From Eublepharis macularius (Eukaryota > Chordata > Lepidosauria > Squamata > Eublepharidae): a stretch of DNA of 64,000 nt. Both the position numbers and the translations under genes were made by a program. Under the pieces are notes generated by a model. It saw only the letters and a program-made list of their open reading frames with translations, was not told the DNA's origin and did no database searches. Location of the stretch: NCBI RefSeq assembly GCF_028583425.1, contig NC_072794.1, forward strand, positions 32,113,232 to 32,177,231, given 5' to 3'. Position 1 is the stretch's first letter, and every line of letters starts with the position of its first letter. This document shows, piece by piece, positions 47,175-56,789 of this stretch.

Positions 47175-47260
47175 CAGTGAAATCCTAAGGAGTTATTCCC
47201 ATCTAAGCCCATTGAAATCAACGGGTTTAAGCTGTTGTAACTCTACTTAGGATTTCACTG
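47175..47260. mobile_element. Short palindromic MITE (86 bp)
   Basis: CAGTGAAATCCTAAGGAG mirrors ACTTAGGATTTCACTG. Internal CTAAGCCCATTGAAATCAAC. Confidence 0.8.
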
Positions 47261-47979
47261 TAGGCTACCTAAGCATGTGTGTTGTCATTTTTGCCATCTA
47301 AGTGGCAAGAGAAATTAAAAATTAGAAAGCAAATTTTGTAGTAAAGAAAAGAAAGTACATTATTTGGATAGACACCCAGGTGCATACATTTGGATATCAA
47401 GTTAAATTTTGTAACATTGAAAAACTGAGCTCTGTAATAATTTATCATGAAACATTATTGTTGCCAGAATTATTCTAATCTAAACAGTAAACATCCTGGA
47501 AAACATGTCTACAGTACACATAGAAATGAAGTAAAATAAACATAGGAATTACTATTAACTAATGCGGTAGATTGTTTTACATGAATTTTTTACATAACAT
47601 TTATTCATGTTAAACATTTTGAGTGAATAAAATCTTGTCTTAAAAAGTGTTTCACTCATTCTGAAATAAAATATATTTAATACGAGGATTTTTTCACTTG
47701 CTTTCCAAAAATTTCCAAGTTTTTTTCACTAGAAACTGAAAATAGCAGTGCTTTAAAAATTAGAAAATTGCCAATAATTCCCACAAATCCCCCCTCCTCA
47801 CTAGGATGTTCCCAAGGGTCTGCCCTTTCTCTAGCTGAGTGGGCTGGCACAGAAGGATCAGGACTTGGGTGAGCCCCCCCCAAGATGCTAGTATTTTATT
47901 TTATCCCGAGTTTACAGTCTTTACCATATACATGACTTTCACTACAGATCTTTAATCTGACATTGTCTCACTGCCCCAG

Positions 47980-48102
47980 AAGTGTGCCCAGGAGGCCTGT
48001 TCCCCCATCTCCTCCCCCCCCCCCGCTGGCCAGGTGAGTGGTGGCGGGGGGGGGCAGAGGGTGCGAGCAGGGAATCCCCTGCCCCCACTTGAGAATGGTG
48101 TA
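47980..48102 (+). mobile_element. hAT-like MITE fragment, subfamily B
   Basis: AGAAGTGTGCCCAGGAGGCC, CCCGCTGGCCAGGTGAGTGG and GGGAATCCCCTGCCCCCA. Both termini lost. Confidence 0.6.
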
Positions 48103-48819
48103 GTTTCTGAATATATTCACAACAATCAGACAATCGATCATAATCATCAAGGGAAACAGCTACATTTTTACCCACAAAATATGGCAAACAAAATTACACT
48201 TCTAGTGGTACAGGGTTCCCACCCCCATCCCCAACTTAACACTAACAAGTATTTTACTTAAAACTTTGTCAGTATAACTTCAGAGTAGTTGGATGTGTGT
48301 TGTTGATTTCTTATCAGTTTCACTGACCTGTTCTTCTGACCCTGGAGCAATTATATTTGACTCCTGGAAGCCCTCGACTGCAGAATTTGAATCCAGTCTA
48401 GGAAAAGTGACTATTATTTATTATATCTCTAGAGCTTTTGAAACAAGGCCCCCACAGTAGCACAATACAGAAGGGAAACACAGGAGACTTAAGGCCATTA
48501 GCCCAGAGAAAACAATTGTGTCTTCAAGCACTGTTTAAAAAATCAAGCTAAGGTGTCCTAATCTCAAGAAACAAAGCATTCCCTAACAATCAGAGAAAAG
48601 GGGCAAAGAGGAGAGGGAACAGATGAGATTTTGGGTTTGACAAGAAGTAAAACACCACTAGAACCCATACAAGAGGGAGTCTGAAGAGATAAGAGAGTTG
48701 AAAGATAAGGAGCCAGACCACAAAGACATATTTAAACTACCAAAAGTTTAAACTGAGTTTTGTAGGGAAATGGGAGCCAAACAGGGAAAGCCCAGACAAA
48801 GTAAGCATCCCGGAAGTGA

Positions 48820-48938
48820 CGTCATCTTGTGGGCCCGGGAGTGTGCGTGCGTTTTGCACACGTGCGACAGACAATGGGGTAGGTAGGTGCCGGGTCCCCC
48901 ACTTCCCGTCGGGAGGACATGGGGATCTGGCAACCCTA
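48820..48938 (+). mobile_element. hAT-like MITE right half, subfamily B
   Basis: GGAAGTGACGTCATCTTGTG, then GTCGGGAGGACATGGGG and ATCTGGCAACCCTA. The left end is absent. Confidence 0.65.
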
Positions 48939-50362
48939 CTTCAGCTGTGCTGGGTGGGGAGAATAGACAGGGAAGACAAGAGAAAGGCTTATTGAGGAGA
49001 GTGGGTGTCTCTAAGTCTGCTTGTGTTAGAACAATCCTTTCAGCTGGCGTGCAGAGAGAGGAAGATGTGGCACCCTTGCTGTCTATGTATGCAGACCATT
49101 CCAAAAAGCATTTAAAAAAGGTGGCTCTCTGGGGCGGGAGCTCTGGTAGCCTTCTGAAGGTCCTGCTTGATCCATAGCTGAAAATCACTGAGAGACCATG
49201 GTACAATAACAAAGTATTTATTTATTAACAGTATTTATAGGCTGCTTTTGAAAATATATTGTTGAGTCAGATCATATATGCAGTAAGGCCTTTTCCATTC
49301 ATTCCTAAGAGTGAGAAAAATAAATAGCAGCATCTTTGAATTTGATGCTTAAAAATGTATTAGGAAGAACGTTCTGCCAGAGATTGCTGTAAATGGGACA
49401 TATACCCCCTTGTATTACAATCAGTGTACTTCAAATATTGCAAGGCATGTCCACACCAGGCTTTTTTTTATTTTTGGGAGAAATTGATCATGTTTTTTTC
49501 CCAAGCTGATCAGTACTGATGAAGTCTAGAAATTTATTTTTTTAGTGGAGATGTGACCAAAATTCTGTAGCACTCAGCAAGGTCTGAAAAAGAACCTGAA
49601 TTTTGAGCTGCAGTTGTGGTAGTACAGTTTTCTTGACTCTATTTTCAAGAGTGCCAGATTAATGATGGATGATATTTATTTAGAACATTTAATGAGCTGC
49701 CTTTTCATCTAACAAAACAGGCCCCTGAGCTGGTTTACAGGATTAGATAAAACCTATAACATAAATAGCATATGATCAGAAAAAGAATAAAAACAGTTCT
49801 AAAGTATCCAAGAGTGAAGCCACATATATGGGATGATGATGAGTAGCATATGGTGTGCTTGCCCCCATTCTGATCTGTTTGACATACATACCAATTGTAC
49901 AGCAAGCTTTGCACACATCCTGTACAGGAAGGGCAGCTGACCTCATTATAATTTTCTTCAGCTTTTATAATAAACAGTAGAAACCACAGGAAATCCCAGC
50001 AAGTCACCACTTCTTCCTATCTCAAAAATGGTACACAATCAAAGGCTGAAAATCCTTGGGATGCTTTATTTGAAATCTTTCATATATTATGTGTTGCCTA
50101 GAACTTGTCACGTGGAACACAAGGGACAATGAAGTTTGTGATGCAGAGCTACAGATGTGTTTTTGGAGGCGGGAAGGGTGGAATGTCACAAAGATGCCAC
50201 AGAACCCCGGAAACCAGAATGAATACCAGAATGAAAATTCTGCCAATGAACATCTGTGGTGTGTGCGTCACCTAACATGTTATTTTATCCTTCTGCTGTG
50301 TTTTGATGTATATGCAAATGTATGCAGATTTGATTAGCAATTATAAGCAGAGCAACGCCCTT

Positions 50363-50604
50363 CTAAGAGCCAAACTACAAGTAACGCCTGACACAGGTTG
50401 GACACTTGTCAGCTTCCCTCAAGTTTTGATGGGAAATGTAGGCAGCTTGGCGGAATGTTGGACAAGTGACAGTTGAAAAGTCCATTGGACAGCAGTTGGA
50501 GAGTGAAGCTGCGAGACCAGGATGCCTACATTTCTCATCAAAACTTGAGGGAAGCTGACAAGTGTCCAACCTGTGTCAGGCGTCACTTGTAGCTTGGCTC
50601 TAAG
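50363..50604. mobile_element. Foldback MITE, CTNAG-flanked family (copy 3, 232-bp core)
   Basis: The inner element is 50368-50599 with CTAAG on both sides. Ends AGCCAAACTACAAGTAACG and CGTCACTTGTAGCTTGGCT. The core is collinear and almost identical with 23514-23745, including AGTTTTGATGGGAAATGTAG and CGGAATGTTGGACAAGTGAC. Confidence 0.9.
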
Positions 50605-50610
50605 CCCATT

Positions 50611-50835
50611 AACTTAGAATGTGTGTGCATGTAAAGTGCCATCAAGTCATAGCCAACTTATGGCAACACGGTATATTTTTCAAGGCAGGACACAAATGGG
50701 GGTGGTTTGCCATTGCCTGCCTCTGCATAGAGGCCCTGGACTTCCTTGGGGGTTTCCCATCCAAGTACTATCCAGGGGTGACTGTTTCGTTTCTGAGATC
50801 TGGTAGTCTGGGCCATCCAGGTCAGGGTCAATGAA
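50611..50835 (-). repeat. 5S-rRNA-derived SINE
   Basis: Antisense. It has AAGTGCCATCAAGTCATAGC, GGTGGTTTGCCATTGCCTGC, then the 5S complement GTTTCCCATCCAAGTACTAT and TTTCTGAGATCTGG. Not a 5S gene. Confidence 0.85.
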
Positions 50836-51835
50836 TTTAGAAGGGTGTGACTCTGGTTAGCACTGTGGTGTAAATAAGCTATAACTGTTTTAATTGAGGG
50901 AAAGCCCTAGTTTATTAGATAACTTGTGCTGTTTACAAAAGGTAGGGTGATATAAGAGCAAAGCATTAAATACAGTGACATTACTAGCATATAAATTAAT
51001 ATACTTGCAACCTTCAAAACGATTCTGCATTGGCTGAAAGATGTCAAGTTACACTTCATTCCTTGCATATGCAATTTAATTTCTAATCATGATGGATTGT
51101 GTTGGTTTTAAAATTCATTCTTACTAGATCAGGGTTTCACGTTTATCTTTGTGGCTTTTAAGTGCCAAAAATTGACCCTGCCTAAAACTCTTGGTACTGA
51201 GTGAGCTAATCCTAGTACATTGAATAAAGCAGCACTACAAAAAGAATTTTAGAAGGCGTGGACATTTCATATTCCTGAGAGACAACTTGCATATTTATTT
51301 ATTTTGGTTATTATGTGATTTTTGCTTCACATGGTCAAGATATCATAGAATTTTTTGCTGAGTACTAGTCTACCCACTTCATTTGATGTCACAAACTGGT
51401 CACAAGAAAGGACTTTTTATACATACATTAAATTTCCAGGCTTGGTTAAATTTTCTTCTCTAGCGTGAGAACCTTTCAGAGTTATCTGAAGTGTATTGCC
51501 CTTGAAACAGTGAAGGCTGTGGCACTGGTTGACTGAAAAGTTCTGGAACATTTCAACTACTCAGGGAACAAATCAACCAGAATAGTTGCTGTCTCACATA
51601 TGTAAAAGAAGGGAAGGTTGTCAATAGGACTGATAGAGCAGCATGGAGCGTTGTGGTGAAGTGACTGAAAGCAGGAGACTGGATTGAGAAATGGAAATCT
51701 GAGCAAGGAGTGGTTGAAAGAGGAGGTGGCACAAGGAAAAGGGCAGAGGTGGTAGAGAAATGGGCAAGGAGAAGCTAATAAGAAAAGAGGCCCTGAAGAA
51801 ACCTCACAGTGTTGAAGATGAAGAGGAGCTTTGAG

Positions 51836-52171
51836 TAGGGAACTCATTTCCTCATCCCCTCACTGTTTATCTGGCGGGCAGGCGGGGAACAGGCCTCCCG
51901 GCGTGCTCCTGGGGCTTGCGCAACAATTTCACTGATGTCATTGTGCTGCCCTGAGAGCTCTCCTGTGCTTTGCAGCGAGCCGATATGGGCCCCAAATGGG
52001 CTAAATTGGGCCTTAGGGCCCAAATTGGCCCACTGCAATGCCCACACACGCTCCCCACCTTGCATGATGAAATCACTTCCTGGATCACGCAGGCATAGGA
52101 TCATACATGCAACAAGGTAAGTGCTGCCCACCCCCCTCCTGCTGGGAAGATAAGGGAACCTGGCAACCCTA
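51836..52171 (-). mobile_element. hAT-like MITE, subfamily B
   Basis: Right end AACCTGGCAACCCTA. Left end TAGGGAACTCATTTCC. TSD GCTTTGAG (51828-51835) and GCTTTGCG (52172-52179). The core contains GGGCCCAAATTGGCCCAC-type inverted blocks. Confidence 0.85.
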
Positions 52172-52859
52172 GCTTTGCGGTTTGATGGGGGAAGCAAGGC
52201 AGGTTTCCTAGGGAGATGGGCCAAAACACAGAATGAGTAAAGGAAATAGGTCAAAAAACATGCTGGAGGAAGGACAAGTGAAGGAAAAAGGAGAATTAGG
52301 ACAAAGCCTCACGTAACGTCTGAAGGTAGGAAGAATGATGTGGTATTGGCAGGAAAGAGATAGCCATGAAGTGGAGATTTCATGCAGTTAGTAATTTTAG
52401 CCTTTGGTCTTATGCCTCCCTCCATGTAGGATCCAGCCACTAATTTGATTAATGTACTGTACCTGCAAGTCAATGCATATCATATTTACTTGGGAGTAAG
52501 CCCAACTGAACTTACAAGTAAACACGCACAACAAAGTGTCAACTGAATCTGGAAATTGAGGGAAATACGAGTGATACAGAAATATATGAATATCTGCTGA
52601 TCGTAACAGTTTTTTCTCTTTTTTAACTATGCGTGCCTGCACAGCGCATGCATGCTCCTGGAGTGGTGTGATGACATCGCTGCTGGAAGTGACATCATCA
52701 TGCCAACGCCCATTTCTGGGTGCCACTCCTGGGCAGTACCATGCAGCCACAGGAGGCCATCTAGGTGTCCAGGCTGATTGGCCACTTCTCCAGGCTGGTG
52801 GCAGCATCGCTATGTAACCGTAGGAGGGGAGAGGAAGGGGAGAAAGAGTGAAAAGTGGA

Positions 52860-53327
52860 CATCTGGCTTGGTTTCTAGCTCCACCACAGCAGCTTCGTTC
52901 ATCTGAACAGGGCCTTCCGCAGATGGGCAAAATCAGCCTTATGGAATGGCCTGCCTGATGAGGTCAGGAAAGCTCCCACTCCCGCAAACCGGATTTCCAC
53001 AAGCTATGCAGACCTGAATTATGCAGGAAGACTTTTTTTACAAAGATAATAGGACTGTGTTGTAAGGAAAGGGTTCAGAGAGATGCTTTGGTGAAGGAAT
53101 AGAGACTGTCGACAGTACTATGTACTGTCTGTTGCTGTAAATTCTACTGGATAGTTTCCATGTTGTATAATATATCACGCCAAATTGCTTTTTGTTTTGT
53201 TTCGCTTCTATATTTAGATTTATGTTATTTTCAAATGTCTGCAACTCATACCCTATTGTATTGTTTATTGAATGTCCCAGCCATTGTTTGTATTGACTTA
53301 CACTGTATAATCCATCTTGGGTCTCAC
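52860..53327 (+). mobile_element. LINE-related retroposon copy, split by hAT
   Basis: TGGAATGGCCTGCCTGATGA and the later blocks ATACCCTATTGTATTGTTTA and GTATAATCCATCTTGGGTCT match the copy at 28599-28882. It resumes after the hAT element at 53682 with AGTCTCAGTGAAAAAGTTGG. Confidence 0.6.
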
Positions 53328-53681
53328 TAGGGTTGTCAGGTCCCCCAAACCAAGGGATTAGGTGGTTGTGGGAGGTACAATGAAGTCCTCGCTCTGGAGA
53401 ACTTCATTGTCGCACTAGCTGCTCGGAGCCGAATAGGCTGCATGAGCAGTATCATTAAAGTAAAGTATAGTCGCACTAGAATGACATCATTCCTGGTGCG
53501 ATAGTGAAGTCCTCTGGAGTGTGCAGGAGTGTGCTCTAGGGCTCTCTGGAGTGTGCAGGAGCATGCTCTGGAGCTCCCAATCCCATTCTCTGCACCTATC
53601 CCCCAATGAATAGGTAAGTGGTGGTGGGCAGAGGCTGGGAGTGGGGGATCCCCTGCTCCCATAGGAGAATGGGAGTCCCTA
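53328..53681 (+). mobile_element. hAT-like MITE, subfamily B
   Basis: Ends TAGGGTTGTCAGGTCCCCC and ATGGGAGTCCCTA. TSD GGTCTCAC (53320-53327) and AGTCTCAG (53682-53689), 6 of 8. A 32-bp class tandem repeat (GAGTGTGCAGGAG, GCTCTAGGGCTC) lies at about 53515-53575. Confidence 0.8.
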
Positions 53682-53937
53682 AGTCTCAGTGAAAAAGTTG
53701 GACAATCAGTTTAGTCAAATTTGATGTTATGGATGTAGGGTCTGCATACGCGAGTGTGTATGCCTGGACAGAGCTTGCTTGTTGTGTCTTCCCCCTGCTC
53801 TCATTGCGGTACAATCGCATGCATGAAGGAAGTTTCATTTTGTTCAGTGGGGCTCAGTCACAGGTCAATGCTCATACGCTATTAGTTGACTTGCTCTCTT
53901 CTGCTGTTGAGTGCTGTTATACATAGATAAATACATG

Positions 53938-54128
53938 AAGATGCCTTCTACCTAGCCAGATCCGAGGTCAGTATGGTCTGCCCTGACTGGCAGGGGCTCC
54001 CCAGGGTTTCATCTGGGAGGTCTTTTACATCTCCTGTTACCTGATCCTTTTAACTGCAGCCTGTGGTTATTGAACCTGGGGCGACTCTGAGTGAAAAGCA
54101 GATGCTGTACCAGTGAGCCACTATCCCT
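53938..54128 (-). repeat. tRNA-derived SINE (antisense copy 4)
   Basis: ACATGAAGATGCCTTCTACC, GGTCAGTATGGTCTGCCCTG, GGGCTCCCCAGGGTTTCATC, TATTGAACCTGGGGCGACTC and AGCAGATGCTGTACCAGTGA. Confidence 0.88.
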
Positions 54129-54675
54129 TTTTTTTTGCTTCTGTCCCTCCCCCCATCTTGCTTTCTGATGCTGTTATGTATCCTCCTCATTTTATCATGG
54201 AATAATACTGTGGAAACAGTTTAAATATATCCACGTACAGACACCAAGGCAGGAGGGTACACAGCTACATTCCCCCTTCCTGCCCAGGCCAAAGCCATTG
54301 GGAAAAGACGTTGGCCCTTAGTGTGCACCTATTTTGGTGGGCTGGGGACTGTGAGCCGTGAAGCCAAGGGGGCATCAAGTTGCTTGGTCTAGACCCTGCC
54401 ATGGCTGTTGTACCTTTTATGAGCTACATTGAAGAGAAATGCTATCTGTGAGAACCCTAAGGAATAATCGAGGGAACTTCCACACACTGATTTGAACTCA
54501 TCAGCTAATTCTTTGGCTGCAGGACTCTGGTAAATGTTAGGTGTTTTTAACCAATAGCTGATCACTCAGTAAGTTCATAATAGATTCTTAAGCTCTATTA
54601 CTTAGGCATGGCTCATTCCCCCTCTCCCTTACTTTTAAGCACTGTCTGAATTGTGCATTTTCCTCTTGTGTTTAG

Positions 54676-54753
54676 ATATGGAAACCTGGAAACCTCACAC
54701 TGTGAAGAAGATGGGAGTCAGAACTCTGCCGAGACCAAAACAGTACTCAGGAA
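54676..54753 (+). CDS. RGL1: RGL1 coding exon 4
   Basis: A 78-bp exon that completes the split Arg codon and encodes YGNLETSHCEEDGSQNSAET and a few more residues, ending in two bases of an Asn codon. This is the variable, acidic, serine-rich loop inside the RGL1 REM region. Family members keep the YGNL start and the CEEDGSQ core but differ around them. The acceptor is TCTTGTGTTTAG (to 54675) and the donor is GTAAGT at 54754. The next exon, expected to begin with the conserved isoleucine/alanine-rich helix of the REM domain, was not found before 64000. The gene therefore continues outside the window. No catalytic RasGEF or Ras-association domain is included. Confidence 0.93.
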
Positions 54754-55866
54754 GTAAGTGTCGTTTTTCTCTGAACAGCAAAAATCACAGCCTGGATTCA
54801 ATACTAAGAAAAAAGGATGTGGCCAGTTATTCCTTAGAAAACTATGCACCAATCTGCTTAATGTACAAAAAACAAGGTAGCAACTTTGGCATAATCGTAC
54901 AGAAGATCAGAAGAGCCCTGCAGAGGAACCAGGCTAAATAGGTAGATGAAAGACCACGGGCGTGAGCCAGTCAAAGTAAAGTTCAGTGTTTTCTCAAAAC
55001 TTTCTCATTAAAATAAATGAGCTTTAAAGGTGCTGAAGTTTGGCTGGATTGTGACTGAGGTTTTTGGATTTTTGTTTTGCCTTTGCCTTGTGCTTCTTAA
55101 GGAAGTGTAACTTGGCTTAATGTGCATATTGTCCCTATTATAGCTAAAGCTTCTATGCGCTTCTTGGTGCACAAGCCCATCCAGCTTTCTTACCTTGAAA
55201 CCAGAGCTTGCAGCTCTTTTCCCGACTCAAACCAGGGTACCCTTCATCTTGGCAACCCCTTTGACAGATATACAAATCTAGTGCAGAGTAACTGGTATGT
55301 TTTGTCTCTCTGCTTTCCTTTAGGTAGGCTGGCTGCCTTTTTTTTTTTAAAGTTCATTTGGTCCCCAATTTGTAAAAAAACAACTTTTATTAATTCTAAC
55401 TTCTACAATAAAGGAGGAGGGATGTGACGTGGTGATATTACAAGGATCGTCCATTCATCACTCTCTGAAGCTGCAAGCAGTAATGACCAGTTTTCCGTGA
55501 ACCCAGTCCTGATAAGAAGGCTATATGTAGCAAGTAAACAATAAGCCCATTGGGAACCACACTCAAGTTACATATATCAGTTCACAACCCAAGACTCATT
55601 TAGAATGTGATAATTTCAAGGAGGTTTTTTATGTTATACTTTTGAGATGGCTCAGTGCATTTTTTATTGATGTCTGGTGGCAGTGAGTAGCTTGGAGTAG
55701 CTTGGAGAGGAGAAGTGTAAAGTCTAGGTAGTTTTATGTTTGGGATACTGTTACATGGACTGGAATTAGGGTTGCTACCTGTTATGCCAGAGGCAGGGTT
55801 CTCCAAAACCATTGGAAGAAGACCTGCTGCTGGCAGACCACCAGTTGGGGGGAGCAGTTGGGAGTA

Positions 55867-55998
55867 GACATGGGCACAAACCACATGTGGTTCGTGGGGT
55901 TTCCACAAACCAGGAACTACAAACTCCCACAGACTGGAGCAAGCTCACAAACCAGTTTGTGGTTCGTGGTGTTTAAATGCCCCTTTCCAGCCACTTAG
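55867..55998. mobile_element. hAT-like (TAGAGATGGGCA-type) element, left part of the PLE target
   Basis: Starts TAGACATGGGCACAAACC and has GTGGTTCGTGG blocks. It is interrupted by the PLE at 55999. Its right part resumes after the second TSD copy, at 63119, where the GGGAAAGGGGCATT block mirrors AATGCCCCTTTCC on the left. Confidence 0.6.
55982..55998 (+). repeat. Target-site duplication of the PLE composite, left copy
   Basis: CCTTTCCAGCCACTTAG, 17 bp, repeated without mismatch at 63102-63118. The two copies bracket the whole three-part insertion. Confidence 0.93.
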
Positions 55999-56789
55999 AT
56001 CAAACCGACAGGGAAAAGCCCGGATAGTGGTAGCTAGCAACAACAAGTCCGGGAATGAACCGTTAATCAGCAATTGAGTAGTAAAATGTTCTATTTTATA
56101 TAAGTGCAAAGTGCAAAAGTGCAAAAGGTGTCTTAATAAATATGCGATTCTAATAAATACAATAAATACAAATACAATTAATCCAAGTCCTATTTCTATG
56201 TCCAAGTCGTTGTGGTGAACGCTTGTATCCAGCAGAGCTGTAACGCCGCAATGGGCTCACTCCTAAAAGTCACAGAGTTGAAGAGAAGGTGATTCCAGTC
56301 CAATCCAAACTATGATAATCTTATTCAAAAATGTGCCGACGGGATTATGCGGGCATCCTATACAATTCCCGTTTCGTGTATTGCACACTTCCTCTGGGCA
56401 CAATTAAAGATGGACTGTAATAAAAATACATCTATATGAATATATAATATATAATATAATAACCATCATTACTCAATGCATGCATACAGCATATACTCAC
56501 AAATCACCCTTGTACCAATTGCTCTAAAAGTGACTGCCAACAATGTTCCTTGTATCAATCCATAACAATCATATAGCAAGTGACATGGACATAAAACATA
56601 CAGGAAAGGGCGTGCTTAAATATACAAGCTCCAACAGATCAATTAATCATATGACGGACCCTTAAAGTACAACACTACTTTTAAGGTTACATAGTGCTAT
56701 ATCAGTACAACAAATACATATCAACACACAAAGGGAAGATGGAGAACCTGAAGAACCAAACTGTATTTTTAGCCCAAAAAACATGAGTA
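55995..56789 (-). repeat. PLE pseudo-LTR (downstream copy)
   Basis: About 795 bp, directly repeated at 59755-60549 (constant offset of 3760). It includes the 3' untranslated region plus the final 21 bases of ORF2 (stop and last codons). The inverted match in the plus copy runs from about 62347 to 63101. Confidence 0.95.
56333..56401 (-). ncRNA. Hammerhead-ribozyme-like fold in PLE pLTR (copy 1)
   Basis: On the minus strand, stem I GTGCC/GGCAC encloses core CAGAGGA, stem II GTGT-GCAAT-ACAC, then GAAA, stem III CGGGA/TCCCG and cleavage triplet GTC. The order and connectivity are those of a type I hammerhead. The usual core is CUGANGA, and here its second base is A instead of U. Activity is therefore uncertain. 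Confidence 0.75.

Larger units (their letters stand above)
43011..54675 (+). other. RGL1: RGL1 intron 3 (about 11.7 kb)
   Basis: Intron bounded by GTAAGA (43011) and TTTAG (54675). It carries SINEs, LINE fragments, several hAT-like elements and a CTNAG palindrome, listed individually. Stretches without recognised content include about 43600-44050, 45130-45490, 47270-47930, 48110-48810, 48940-50350, 50840-51830, 52180-52850 and 54140-54670. Confidence 0.85.

Noticed and set aside
48748..49212. 154-codon minus-strand frame
   Set aside because: It spans a hAT-like fragment and unique sequence, with no recognised domain.
50611..50835. Possible 5S rRNA gene
   Set aside because: Only the antisense internal-promoter region matches. 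The rest is SINE tail, so it is 5S-derived, not a 5S gene.
52397..52930. 177-codon minus-strand frame
   Set aside because: No domain, no splice sites and no homology I recognise. It overlaps the start of a retroposon-like region.
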